From Hemicordylus capensis (taxonomy: Eukaryota > Chordata > Lepidosauria > Squamata > Cordylidae), in NCBI RefSeq assembly GCF_027244095.1, contig NC_069657.1, positions 240,104,674-240,168,673 of the forward strand: a DNA stretch of 64,000 bases, given 5' to 3'. Made by a program: the position numbers and the translations under genes. The notes under the pieces were generated by a model. That model had not been told where the DNA came from, made no database searches, and was given only the letters and a program-made list of their open reading frames with translations. Position 1 is the stretch's first letter. Every line of letters starts with the position of its first letter. Below are positions 21,466-34,019 of this stretch, piece after piece.

Positions 21466-24030
21466 CAATGTGAAATATCCTGTGAGAGGAAGCCCCAAGA
21501 TACGCCAATGAAAGAAGGTACCTACCATGAATTAAAAGATCAAGGAAAGCCCATCCTTTTAACCCATCCTGATCCTGTGGGCAAATGGATGTTAAATTGT
21601 GCTCTGGGGTAATTAATCTAAATTATAAAATTATGGATATGAGTCCAGCTTTCAAGCCCTCTAGTGTTCATATGCTCATGAACATAGTGCTGTCCAGGAA
21701 TTGACAGGTAGAATAAGGGAAATGGAATGGAACTAATAGTTTCCATTAGTTTAATAGTGTTAATTCCATAGAGTTTCGTAGTGTAATAGAGAAAACTAGG
21801 GGCAATCTGAAATTTTACGAGATTTTAAAACATTATTTTCAGGAACGGGGCAGGACAAAGCGACTCTCTCAAGTAGGAAGGGACCCATAGGGGGCAGTTT
21901 GTCAAGCCCCCCCCCCAAAAAAAGCTGGAGCACACCCTGATTCTAATAATATAGTCCAAATCAGACATTGATCCAAAGACCTTTTTGAAGTCTGTAAGAA
22001 ATAACAAGACATCAAGAGAAGATTATATTCCCACTGATATTTTTAAGGAGAATGGAGATTCATAGGGCTCACTGGCAGATTCAAGAGAATAGAAATGAAC
22101 TAAGCCAAAATGTTGAGAAGCAACAGAGTGAAAGCACAGGATTCCATGGCAGTTGGGCCACACTGGCTGGCTGTGGCGTGTCTCAGTTGACACCTTGAGG
22201 AAATTCACTGTAAGAAGGCATTCAGTAGACTGCTGCTGTTGCACCAACAGCAAGGAGCACGTAAGTAACAGGGATTATGTGAATGAAACTAGAGGATTGA
22301 CAGATTTATAACTCGGATTAGTCACTCCTTAATCAATTTAATTATGGGGCTGGTTTGGATTATCCATTTTGCCAGTCCCTCAAAATCACGCAGGATAAAG
22401 TGTGGGCATGCATATCTCCACTCAACCCATCCCAATGCCTAATCGCACAGGGGACTGTTTGGATGAAGCACACACCTCGGTGTGATTAAGCAGTGGGATG
22501 GTGTACCCAATGGGAGGAAGACAAACACACATGCTCCACTCCTCGTTAGAACTGGCTAGCAGACATATTGTCCGAACCAGTTCTATCCTTTTGCTCACAG
22601 AATCAGGAGATGATATGTTAAAAGGATGGGTTTTCCTTGTCTTTCAATGTCTGTTTATGTGTGGAGAGATTATTTTATTCCATATTAGTGAATATGAAAA
22701 CAGAACCAGGACATGTTAGTTTTGATCCTGGATTCATTAGTCTAGAATAAAGTTGAGTGAGTGTATGTATGATGTGTGGATAGTGAGTGCACTACTGTAA
22801 AAGAAAACAAGATTTGGTGTTGTTTACCATTTGCACAAAATTAATACCCAGGAGGAAATGGGAACAGCAACTGAGAAAAGAGATCGAGATTTTTAAAAAA
22901 GATTCTTAAAGAGGGTGGTGGATTTGCATCAGGAGAACATGCAGGTAAAACCCTGCATCATACAGAAACAGTTATCTGTTTGGGACCTGGGTCCAGACTC
23001 AAAGCTGCCTGTGTGTGCTGCATTTATTCAGTTGTCTCTCTAGGCAAAGACCACCAGTTCATTCTCAACAGAACAAGAATGGTCACACAGAATGGTCACA
23101 CTCTGGCCACAGACAGAGCACTAGCCTCTGTCTGGCTGTGCAAGTGTAATACTGGTTACTCAAGAAATGGAGGTTGGGGGTTCAAATCTCTCTCTCTCTC
23201 TCGACAGTATATTTCCACCAGTGGTTGCAAAAAAGAGGGGGGAAATATTTCTTATGCCAAACTCAAGGATTTAGAAGCATTTAAATTTTATTTGTACGAC
23301 TCAATGTGCCAAGCATACATAAAGATAAACTTTAAAATACCCATTTACAAATTGGTAGAAATCATAAAACATACATATAATAATATCATAGGGCCACTAA
23401 ATAAAACCAAACCAAACCCCAGTCTCTTTCTTCTAAGAGAACTCTCCCAACAGTACTCCTGCACAGTCCATACCACTCCCACTAAAGGTCCCGCGGGCGA
23501 GCAGCCAAAATGAAGAAGACCAACGTGCAACGAGCCAGCCAGACTTGTCCCGAATCTCAAACCAGTGGGGAAATCTTGTTCGAAGAGGAACTGCAATAAA
23601 TAAGCAAGTTCACAAAACAGAGGAATTCCAAATCTTTCTCCCTCTCAGTTCAGGAGCTTTCTGCTTCTGCTGGGCTTGAAAACCTCCAGAAGATTCCAAG
23701 GACCTTCTGAGCATGCTCCATTACCAATTAAGAAAGGGGAGGGGAGATCACTAAATCCGTTAGTTGCCAAATTTAGGGAGCCTCTATAGTTAATCCACAC
23801 CATAAACTAACAATAAGACTGGTAATAATGGTGGCGGTTACACAAGCAAGGAGTTAGTTTGGGGTTTCTTAGCACATTTCCTGAAGGTTTGGTCTTCATT
23901 GAAGATTTGGTCTTCTAACAGTAGTACACTTAGTTTTAAATGAAACTTTGACTCCAGGACACCAGTGTGGCTGGATGGGCCCCTGTCATATCAATTGCAC
24001 ATAGATACAGATTTTATACAGCATTGAAAC
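21466..24030. other. Intergenic sequence with possible unclassified repeat
   Basis: No gene recognised. The stretch 23280-23860 has a higher GC content in its centre and, on the - strand, ends in an AATAAA-containing AT-rich segment; it could be an old element, but I cannot name it. Confidence 0.45.
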
Positions 24031-24044
24031 TAATCTGGTAGGGT

Positions 24045-24170
24045 TGCAATGAAGGCCTTGGAAAGGATATTTAGATGCCGTGATGTGTCTATACCTACAA
24101 AGATCAGAATCGTTTGGACCATGTTTTTTCCTGTGATGCTCTATGGATGTGAAAGCTGGATGGTTTAATT
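24045..24170 (+). mobile_element. RTE/BovB LINE fragment
   Basis: The + strand reads AMKALERIFRCRDVSIPTKI and RIVWTMFFPVMLYGCESWMV, matching the RTE/BovB-type block (KIFKSKDI...TKVRIVKAMVFPVVMYGCESW). Only about 40 codons survive. Confidence 0.75.
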
Positions 24171-25086
24171 TGGTGTGTGTCTGTGTTCAAAGAAGAGAAA
24201 GAAAGAAACAAACATAGAAGAGACATAGAGGGTTCCTATAGGGTGGTGACTGGTTCATTTACCTCGGGATCCTGAACATCACATTCAGTTAATTGGAATA
24301 GTAGGGAAGAACGGGAGATATCAGTGAAGGGAGCAAGAGGGCATAACTGACTGTAAGCTGTACAACTTATTTCAACATCTAATGTTTCAAAATCAAGACA
24401 ACTCAAAACAGGGTAAAAACTACTATATACACATAACACCAGTGGAGACAGGATCAGCTGATTTACATGCGTTCAACTACACTGGGTTTTATGTCAGATG
24501 AATGAGTACTCTTTGACAGATGTTGCTCCATGAAGGAGAAAGCCCAACAGTGTATTCTGACACTGAAGGCCTGGCATATGTGCCAATTACAGGCAGCTGT
24601 ACTGGATCTGCTCCAGCAGGCATATAGGCAAACTCTTGAAAAATACTAGTAGCATGCATCCAGCATTTAATACAAGAACACAGCACAGATGTTTATTTAT
24701 ATAAATTAGCAGCAAAGATAAACTACACAGTCATTTGCACTTAGCAACACAGGAAAGCAGAACACTTTCCTACACAGGATTCTTTATCCCCTCAGCCACA
24801 AAGGTTTAAATTCTACATTAAGGCAACTCAGATTTTCAGTGCTCCAAAGGAAGTGGCAAAAGTCAAAGGCATTTACAATGCCTGTCCAAGACATTTTGCT
24901 GCCTTAAACAGAGCACCAAATGGTGCCCCCTTTTCTTCCCTTCCCTTTCTTGTTTTCTCTTTCAAAACTCTCCCATTTCCTTCATTTTCTATTAAATAAT
25001 TCCCTCCTTCTTCTATATGCACAGAGAACAAAAGTGAATTTAAGAATTTCCATTTGTTTTTCTCTATACACATCTAATGATACAAA
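24171..25086. other. Intergenic sequence, nothing recognised
   Basis: No exon or repeat recognised. Confidence 0.45.
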
Positions 25087-25522
25087 GGCCACACCTGCAC
25101 ATAACATGGAACTGGAGTTGAAGTGGTCAGAGGTTGCCAAACCTGAATGTCCAAATGCAGGACAGCCCTCAGAATTCTGATTCCGCATGGAGAGCGACCT
25201 GAAGTTCCACTCTCCTAACTCCAAAGCGGTGAGTTTCACCACTCCAAACCAAGGTTTAATGCAGCCTGCGTTAAATCCAAATTCAGAAGCGCAGGCTGCA
25301 TTCCCTCAAACTGGAGTTGAGGGAGGAAGCTCCTCCCTCTCTCCAGCTGTCATTGGCTGTGTAGGCTGTCCTTCATGAAAGAAGGAAGCTTACACACCCA
25401 GTTCCCCCTCCTCTCTACTCACTGACAGCAGGCTCCCTTGTCTCCTGAGCCCGAATTTGGACAGAAGAGCAGGGGATGGGGACCACTGGACTCACAGTTC
25501 CATGTTATGTGCTAACATGGCC
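25087..25522. mobile_element. Non-autonomous DNA transposon with GGCC-type inverted ends (Harbinger-like MITE)
   Basis: The left end GGCCACACCTGCACATAAC and the inverted right end GGCCATGTTAGCACATAAC agree over about 27 bp and continue into CATGGAACT. The GGCC terminus recalls the large Harbinger element, but no clear 3-bp duplication is visible, so the superfamily is inferred. Confidence 0.6.
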
Positions 25523-28227
25523 ACAGCATGTTAAAGTACTGTTACACTTGTGACAGCAGTAAGCAATTGAATAAGTAAGCCAGTGTGACAAATCCACTGC
25601 CTGAAGCATTCAACCTCACCTTGCTTCACGACAGGGCCACCACCCCAATATTTATGACATTAATGATAACACTCCTAACTAGTTCAGTTGTCATGTTTTA
25701 TTTTGAACATACTAACTAAGATTTTGTAGAATTTGCTTTGAGAGGTGAGGGGAAGGAGAAGTATGAGATAAAGATATGCATAGCTAAGTATTTGGGGGTG
25801 TTGAATCTGACTGGAGATCACGTGGCAGGCTGCAGGGCACAGAAATTCTGACTTTGAACACCGAAGTGGTGTTCCTCCATCCTCTTTCAGTCTGAAACAC
25901 ACAAAACACCAATGGTTGAGATACACAGAGAGTTGTGTGAAGCTCTAATACACACACATCCTGCATCTACATGGGTTGTCTCTTTTTGCTGAGTCAAGCC
26001 ATACTCAACACAGGCAATTCCCCACCTGCATGCAAAGTATTCTCCGATGGAGAAGAAAACAGAGCAGCCCATACTTACGTGAGATGTGCTTTTGTTGTTG
26101 TTGTTGTTTTTACTACAGCCCATTTTATGCATGTTTTGAAATATACCTCCAGTTCTGGGAAGGGAATGGCCCTTCCTTTCTCTACTCAACAAGTTATTGC
26201 TCATGCTTGATGAGCAAACAGTCCTCAAGAATCTTAATTTAAAAAAAAAAAATCCATGGATGGCACTCCAGTTCAAATCAAGACTGTGGTGTGAACATGG
26301 GGGTGGGGGGGAGGGATTACCTGTTTGCCTCCAGGCTGTTTTCCTGACCAAATTGCCACCCCAAACTGCTACACTCCAGAAAGGAAACTGTTATTTTGTG
26401 CTAATTTTTTCCTCCCAGGGAAAATAACAGCTTGCCGGGGGGCGGGGAGTGGGAGGAGGGATTTTCAGTGGGGAAATTGTGTAGGAGGAAGGGTCTAAAT
26501 TTTTACATTTACTTCACTGCACAGCACCTTCACCCCACACTAGAACCCAAACACAGGGTCATCCCTCCATTTCTGCCAGCTTCAGTCACAAAAGCAAAAG
26601 TTTTGCTATTTGCTCTGTTACTGGTGGAGCCCACTAAGCATTTTCCTTTCACCTTTTCCAGGTTCCACCCAATAGAGCACCTGTCTGATGGGGAAATCCC
26701 CCAAGGCACTGTGTTAGTCACGCAGTGCCTTGTGGGATATCTGGAGGCCTGGAAAATGAGTCCCGGCCTCTTCTGATCCAAGCTGCGCCTGGCAGTGTAG
26801 ATTGGGTGGCTCGCACGCTGAAGACATTCAGAGCAACCGTATGGTGGAAGGTAGGTTGAACCCTGCCTCCCCGCCCCCACCCCGCCCACCTGCCCTACCC
26901 TGATATTGGTCATGAGAATGACCTCAATGAATGTGACCAATGAACATCTGCCATCCATAATACATGCCACACTGAGCCTGCCTAACCTGAGTTTTAGAGA
27001 GTGACTGGAATTTGCATGGTGGTAAGAGCAACACTGCCATGAAGTGGTTACCCCATGGCATATTGTGAGAAGATTTCTAGCATTCCCACTGCTACCCTGT
27101 TGTTTGCAGAACTAGTCGAAGGAATCTTCAGCTAGACAAACCTTTAGCATTCTTTATGAAAGGCCTTTGGGCAAAAGTTTTACATCACATTATATCAATG
27201 TGCAGACTGTGCCTCTAAGATGAAAAGTTCTACCACTGCAATTCCCACTATACAAATTTCCTGAATATTTGACAGAGATCAAACCGAGAGAGCTGCCATT
27301 CTAATATTTACGGATAGCAATGTTACTGGCAGCATCACTGTTTTATGGCGAGGATATTCACTTGACAAAACTGTTTTATATTACAGAAAGAAACATTATT
27401 TTAAAGGGAAAGATAAGGTATCTTTTGGTTAGATCTCTCAAGCCCACTTTGGACTTCAGCCTAGGTATTAATATCATACACGGGGTTGTTTCTAAATAAG
27501 CCATGAGTAAGAGATTCTGCTTGTTGCTTTCATTCTCCCTCGGCCACCTGCCAGCAGCTCCAGGTGCATTTGAGTAGGAAAGAGTCAATGGAGGATCAGG
27601 AAGAAAGACCATTTTACTGACAAGAAAAGAGAATATTTAAGTAACATGTCACTATGAGAAATAACAGTCTTCAGAGGGGTGTTCAGTTTAAATGAATGTT
27701 TCAGGGTGGAGATTTTATTCTACCACAACCTGAAAGATTTTTTCTTTTTAATTTATGTCATTTGTAGAGACTGCATTCTTTTAATACTTTGTAGGGCTGC
27801 GGTGTACCAATAGACTAATCAGTCTCACCAAGCTCCCTGGTGGTTGCATTGGTGCTGGCAGATAAGCACTGTAATTTGTATTCCTGTTAAAATGTGCAGG
27901 GTGGTTGCTACCTTTTCAGAATCACTTGCCCACAGCAACCAGGGGATCATTTGCAAATAATCTGATGTATAGGCTTCAGGATCCACATCTGAAGCTTGAG
28001 TTGAGCAGATATTCTTGTTAAATATTCACAAAATTGTAAGAAATAATGGCCAGATTGGATCTGAGCATGGAGTTACAACTGAATACAGGGAAACACGTGA
28101 AATGATGTCATTGCTTTTTGTAGTTCCCTGGCCCCAACCCCAAATCATTGAGTGTGACCCCTTCCCCTACTGCAAGACAGCACAAGACCAAAGCATGCCT
28201 TTAAGAATGCTAGTGTGCTGGACAAAA
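25523..28227. other. Intergenic sequence, nothing recognised
   Basis: No exon found on either strand. A TTG run near 26092-26109 and a C/G-rich stretch near 26300-26450 are the only visible features. Confidence 0.45.
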
Positions 28228-28412
28228 TGCAAGTAGAGCCAAAGCTCCAGATAGCACAAACTCCCTCCCTGCTATCTCCATGATAGAGCTGAGAGAGACT
28301 CCTGCCTGCAACCTTGGAGAAGCCACTGCCAGTCTGTGTAGACAATACTGAGTGAGAAGGACCAAGGGTCTGACTTGGTATAAGGCAGCTTCCTATGTTC
28401 CTATGTACACAT
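28228..28412 (+). mobile_element. 5S-type SINE, 5'-truncated copy
   Basis: It matches the 3' two thirds of the copies at 49.4 and 52.7 kb (GCAACCTTGGAGAAGCCACT, GTGTAGACAATACTGAG, GGCAGCTTCCTATGTTCC). The 5S-like head is missing. Confidence 0.75.
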
Positions 28413-28540
28413 TACAGGCAGAAAGGGAACTTGAGGTTACTAGCCACATTACATCAATGACTGAAAAATAAGTTGTTCTGGTAAGAACTAGTCTGCCTAC
28501 TTTCTTTTCACTATAATCTTAATTGATCATTCCCATCTTC

Positions 28541-28826
28541 ACAAATTAGACCACTTGAACCTTAAACATTCACACGTCTGCCATCTTGAATTGGGGTGGA
28601 TGACATAATCACAAACTATGCCGTTGAGGTGTCCCTATGTGTCACTCACTACAACTGTACCAAATTTGGTTCAAATTGGTTAGACAAATTAGCCCACTTG
28701 TGCATTAAATGTTCATATGTCTGCCATCTTGAATAGGGTTGGAAAACATCATCACAAACTACGCAGTCGAGGTGTCCCTATGTGTCCCTACAGCTGTAAC
28801 AAATTTGGTTCATAGTGGTCTAGGCA
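28541..28826. repeat. Tandem duplication, two 143-bp units
   Basis: Unit 1 starts at 28541 and unit 2 at 28684, each beginning ACAAATTAG and containing GTCTGCCATCTTGAAT, ATCACAAACTA and GAGGTGTCCCTATGTGTC. They differ at roughly one base in six, so the duplication is old. Confidence 0.85.
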
Positions 28827-29734
28827 CTGCAAAGCTGATAGGGGACACACATGGACACACACAGAGAGGCTATTATCACAAGCAGAGGCAGGGTGGGCAG
28901 GCAGCGGGGTGGGAAGGCTGCGCAAACCTTACCGTTCCCCCAGATGATTCCCCAACATTGGTGGGAAATGCAGACCGTGCTCCCACATGATCCACACTGC
29001 TACATGCAACGCAGATCTCCAGATGCCAGGACATCCACAATGCACCCACACAGTGCATTGTGCAATCAGTGTCGTGCATTGGGGGATACCCCTGTGAAAC
29101 AGGTGCTCTAGGCACCCAGATCCCGGCGCTCCACATGAGCAGCCTAACCTAGGCTAGGCTGCCTGTGAGAACAGACCAACATAATGCTGGGTGATCTCAT
29201 AAGCTTACTTTCCTTAAGGAAAGTAGGTGAAAAATTGGTTACCAGTCAGATTCTGATTATGAATAACAGTTAAATGCCACTGAAATCAATGGGACATATC
29301 TAATTGAAATGTTTAGATCAGTGGGACTTGTGCATGTCCTCTGATTCAAGTATTGATTTTATGTCTGGAGAAAATCCTGAACGAAGCACAATTGGTTTGT
29401 ATCATCCTCCTGCTCTTGCAATATTAATGTAATTATGCACTTATTTTACTTAGAAACTATAAAATCTGGCTCCATAGATTTTATACAGGGAAGCAATAAT
29501 TAAGAACTGCAAAGCCGTGTATGGAGATCCAAGATGGAAAGAGTCTGAATTTTTATCTGAAGGATCTTGTCCTCATTCAGCACTGTGCTGGGAATCCGGA
29601 ACAAGCAACACAATGCTTCTGACTAGGGTGCTGTAGCAGCCTGTGCGCTGAAGGAAGACTCTGTGGAATTTCTGTGGGGCCCTGTTAACAAGCTGCACCT
29701 CCAAAGGCTTATGCCTGTAGAGGAATCCGCTTTA

Positions 29735-29925
29735 TAACTGCTTCCCTCATAAACACAAAGTAATCTTAGGTAGATTTTACTGGAATTTTATCTCGAGCAA
29801 CTCCATTTTCTCCTTCTCCTTTCCCGCCCTTTTCTTTCTGACTCCAGCCCCACACTCTCTACAGGATCCCCACAGGGATGAACATCCAAACAACAAAACA
29901 CAAAAGATTATCAGATAGAAGAAAA
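29735..29925 (-). repeat. Ty3/Gypsy-type end-repeat fragment (fossil)
   Basis: Similar to 35885-36075 (shared words TAATCTTAGGTAGATTT, AACTCCATTTTCTCCTT, CCCACACTCTCTAC, AACAAAACACAAAAGAT). It is either the far end repeat of the Gypsy fossil at 31.5-36.1 kb or a piece of a separate copy. Old and incomplete. Confidence 0.6.
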
Positions 29926-29954
29926 CACATCCCTCCCATTTATAATAACCAGAA

Positions 29955-30528
29955 TCTATCTATATAATTATCTATATAATTATTTCACTAAGACGACCAG
30001 AAATGTGTGGAGATGTGGGGACGCGTGGGGATGTTTGGCTGGTGGAAATGTGGCAGTGGAGGCAGGCCCAGGCCTGGTTGCTGGGAGGGGGAAAAGAAAG
30101 TGGGGGGGGGAGAAGCGGGTGGCAGGGAGGCAGTGGTGAGGAGGGGGGAGGAGGAGGCAGCAAGGAGGGGGGAGGCGGCAGCGAGGAGAGGCGTCTGGGC
30201 CTGTCCCGTGCCGGCTGTGGTGAGGAAGCGGCGGCGGCAGGTCCAGGCCGGCTGTGGTGAGGTGGCGGCTGGGCTGCCAGGAAGAGGTGGAGGGCAGAGG
30301 AGGCCCGGTGGGGGTGATAGGAGGTGGGCAGCAGAGCCGCACCCAGGAGGAGCCCGGGAGGGCGCCAGAGCCGCACTGGGCCCAGCCAGCAGGGAAGGAA
30401 AGCATGCTAGTGGTGCAGGCCTGGGCAGAAGGTTGGGGTGAGGACAAGAGAGACTGGGGCAGAAGGTGGGGGGAGGGGGAACCACCGGCCCCAAAGAGCA
30501 CACAGATGCTCTGTGCGGGGTCAGCTAG
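29955..30528. mobile_element. Helitron-like non-autonomous element, 574 bp
   Basis: It starts TCTATCTATATAATTATC directly after an A and ends in a short hairpin CACAGA-TGC-TCTGTG (30501-30515), ten bases before CTAG (30525-30528), and is followed by T. These are the Helitron rules: TC...hairpin...CTRR, insertion between A and T, no duplication. The interior is very G-rich on the + strand, giving long antisense ORFs of proline/serine that are composition artefacts. The 7238-7758 element shares the 3' end. Confidence 0.75.
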
Positions 30529-30599
30529 TTGAATTGATTTAAAATTTAGTGACAGTCTTGAAGGCTTTTAGGAGGTCTCCTGTCATGCACACTTCACCT

Positions 30600-30882
30600 T
30601 GGTCTTGGGTTCCCTGGCACAGGAACTATTTGTGATTTTTCTACTGCTTGACTACCAAGCCAGAAGTTGCTGGTTCAGATCCACGCTGGTATGTTTCCCA
30701 GACTATGGGAAATGCCTATATCAGGCAGCAGCGATATAGGAAGATGCTTAAATGCATCATCTCATTTTGTGAGGCAATGGCAAACCTCTCCTGTATTCTA
30801 CCAAAGACAACCACGGGGCTCTGTGGTTGCCAGGAGTCGACACCGACTCGACGGCACACTTTACCTTTACCAAGGATTGCCC
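30600..30882 (+). mobile_element. Sauria SINE, sense copy
   Basis: It has a tRNA-like head with box B GGTTCAGATCC (about 30672), the body CGATATAGGAAGATGCTTAA and AGGCAATGGCAAACCTCTCC, and the diagnostic tail GTCGACACCGACTCGACGGC followed by TTTACCTTTACC. RNA polymerase III transcribes such elements and an RTE/BovB LINE mobilises them. Confidence 0.92.
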
Positions 30883-31054
30883 ATTACTTTAATCAGCCTC
30901 ATCTGTGAGATCCTCAGTTCCTCTATTGAGATCAGAATCTCTTCTCTTTTGTCTTGTAGTATACATGTGGAAAGTCTTGAACTGCTCAATTTCTTTCCAT
31001 CATCCAATATGTCAGAATGTCCTAGGATTTCAATTATTCGCTTTGGACCAGAAT

Positions 31055-31263
31055 AGGAATGCGCAGAATGAGTTCAATAGCAAACCTGACTGCCATGAAC
31101 TGGGCCAGTTCGAGTGGTTCGATTGCAAACTGCTTTGAACCACTTTGAGCTGGTTCATCTAACCAACCAGACCAGACAATCAGTTCGACCAAAATGGTTA
31201 GAATACACACAGTTCAATCCTAATTCAGACTGGATCACGCCAACCAGTCCATGCACACCCCTA
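31055..31263. mobile_element. GGTTCGAA-rich hAT-like MITE, about 209 bp
   Basis: It starts AGGAATGCGCA and ends TGCACACCCCTA, flanked by ACCAGAAT and TCCAGAAT (7 of 8 bases the same). The interior is rich in GGTTCGA/GAACCA words, as at 4.06, 16.8 and 34.5 kb. Confidence 0.6.
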
Positions 31264-31449
31264 TCCAGAATATTGGGAACATCCTTTTCTCACTTTAGAA
31301 GGCAACCATACTCAAAGAAAGTCTCCCTTGCCCCCTCCCAGAAACGTTTGTTGTTTCATGCCCTGTTTCTGATCCACATACAATTTATATTTTTGTTGCT
31401 TCTGCCTTACCTGGTCATGAATCTCTGCATCTGCAAGGTGAGATGGCAG

Positions 31450-34000
31450 GGAAAACTCTACCAATTGTTGTCATTGGGTAAGTTTGGTGGTAGCTTTGCG
31501 TCCTCTTAGCAATTCAAATTGTGATTTTGTAGTAGAATTGGGAGTAGTTTGATAATGCAAGTAGAGCTTCATGGATTGCCTCTTTCCAGGGTTGTTGTTG
31601 CATAGTAGCCACTTGTAAACTTTCCTTCACTAACCTGTTCATTCTTTCCACTAAGCCATTCTCTCAAGGATGGTACAAGGAAATAGTTTTGTGTTTTATC
31701 CCATGGTTATGCAAATATTGCTCCATTTCAAATGAGGTAAGCTGTGTCCTGTCAGTCACTACTTCTTTGAAAAGACCTTCTCTCACAAAATCTGCAGCCG
31801 TGAACGAACTGCATCATCTTGTTTGTAGTAATGTTGTCAGCAAATGAAACGTCTGGCCATCTGGAACAGTAATCCACCATCATTATAGCAAATCTTTGTT
31901 TTGGTGTCGAAAGGCCCCATTATATCCAGAACAAATCTTGTCCACAAACCATTGGGATACTCTACTGGAGTCAAGGGGTGGTAAAGGTCTTCTGTGATTT
32001 ATTAACTGCAGCACAGGCCATACAGTGCCTGATTACATTTCAATTTGTCCATACCTGGACACCCTAAACTTTCTTTGATTTGCCTTTTAGTCAAACTCAT
32101 GCCCAGGTGACCTTTGTGGGCAATTTTGATCACTTTCACTTCACCAAATGATCAGTCTTCAGCACCAGCTAATTGAGAAGGGTCAGCTCACTTGTTATGT
32201 GCATGTATGGTTAAAGATGTTCAGGTACCTTGTTTTTGCATGGTCATCCATTAGTTATATAAGATTTAAGTTCAGTAAGGATTGATCAGCACTGAAGGCC
32301 GCTTTCGATTCAGAAGATGTGATCGATCCATGAGTGGATGAAGCTATTGGCTCAATTAAAACTCCTTCATCCTCAGCTTCAGGGACCTCCTCTTGGCCTG
32401 GAAGTGGAAGCTGAGATAAACCATCTGACCTGGAAGATATTCCAAAGACCTGGAACTGGAAGATATTCCACCTGGAAATCAAAATCCATAAGTCTGGTGA
32501 TCCATCTGGCTATTCTTGGGGTTGCTCCACTTGATCCCTGAGTAGTAAATAATGCACATAGGGGTTTGTAGTCTGGCCATAAAGTGAATTTTCTACCTCA
32601 CAAGTCAGTCCTGAAGTTCCTCAGTGCCCAGAAACATGCTAGAGCTTCTTTTTCAATGACAGACTTTTTCTCTGATGCAGTAAGCATTCTGGAAGCAAAG
32701 GCAACTGTAACTTCCCTGTCCCCTTTTTGCTGGGTGAAGATAACATCCAAACCATAGTCAGAAGCATCAGTGGTTACAATCGTGTGCCTCTCAGTGTCAA
32801 AAGAAGAGAGAGCATGGCTTTCAGCAATCGACAATTGGATAGTCTGAAAACTTGCCTTGCAGGATGCATTCCAATTAAATGCTACATTCTTTTTAAAAAG
32901 AAGATGCAATAGAGCAACTTTTGAGACAAATTGTCTAACAAATATAGAGTAATACAGGGTTCTAAAAATGATCAAAGTGCATCCTTGTTGTGTGGCTCTC
33001 GTGCTTCCCAAATAGCTTTCACAAAGTCTCTTTTGGGATGTATGCCACTCTGAGATATTGTGTATCCCAAGTACATCACAAAGTGTTTGCAAAATTGACA
33101 TTTCTCTGCAAAGATACTAAGTCTGTGTTGTCGGAGTTTTCTTCAGACTTCTGTCAGTTTAGCATCATGCTCAATAGCTTTGTCAAACACTAAAATGTCA
33201 TCCTGAAAGTAAATGATGGCATCTGTAGTCCCCAAAATTGCATGCACCATTCTTTGAAATATGGAAGCTGCAGAGGCTAACCCAATCTTCTGAATTGAAA
33301 AATACCCTCTGGGGTAATGAAGGCTGTGTATTTGCAAGAAGTCTGGAGCAGAGGAATTTGATGATAGGCCGAAGACAAGTCGAAAGCTGTGAACACTGAG
33401 GCCTCTTTCAGAGGAAGCAGCATCTCATTGATATTGGGTAACGGATGGCAATCCTCTGCCATGTTGGAGTTCACATCTCTTACATTTACATACGTTCAGA
33501 GTGTACCATTTGATTTCTATACAAGAATACTGGGAGAGACCCATTGTGATGAATTGACAGGCTCTATGATGTCAGTGTGTTGTAATCTTAAGAGTTCCTC
33601 TTTAAGTGGTTGGCGCAATACTATGGGTATGTTCCCCACTTTGCCTTCATCTGAATTTTATGTTTGAAATGTATAATATGGTGAATCTGTAATGGAGTGG
33701 ACAGCAGACTTGCAAACCTTAGCAAAATGTCCCCTTTTCTTGCACCTGTTGCAAGTGACCCTCTGTGCAGGACAGGAAGCAAAACTGGCTTTGTGGGCAG
33801 AGTCTCCACATCAGTAGCATTGGTAGCTCTTCCTTTCCTGTGCTGCCACTTTCTGGGGCAGTGCCATATGAGAAGACTGGGTTTGGAAGGATTTAGACTG
33901 AACAGCCTGGATTTCAGGAGGTTAGTTTTGGTGTACGAGAGAGAGCAATCTGGCACAGTAAATAGCATTTCCCACCCTCCTAGCCATCTCTGCAAGCAAA
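31450..34000 (-). mobile_element. Ty3/Gypsy LTR retrotransposon fossil, internal region
   Basis: Family: Ty3/Gypsy, on the - strand, in the family's usual order. From right to left: a gag-type zinc knuckle (about 33.72-33.76 kb), reverse transcriptase (about 33.14-33.48 kb, with a DDILVF catalytic block), RNase H (about 32.6-32.95 kb, with TTDASDYGLDVIF) and the end of an integrase core (about 31.6-32.1 kb). The element is broken in many places and plainly inactive. The right end repeat is at about 34.99-36.08 kb. Confidence 0.88.
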
Positions 34001-34019
34001 GGGAGAAACCTTGCCTTTA

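Noticed and set aside
23345-23596. Possible LTR or host exon near 23.3-23.9 kb
   Set aside because: No repeated partner, terminal motif or protein similarity was found in the window; left unclassified.
29972-30503. Long - strand ORFs rich in proline and serine
   Set aside because: They arise from the G-rich interior of the Helitron-like element in all three frames, which is a composition effect.
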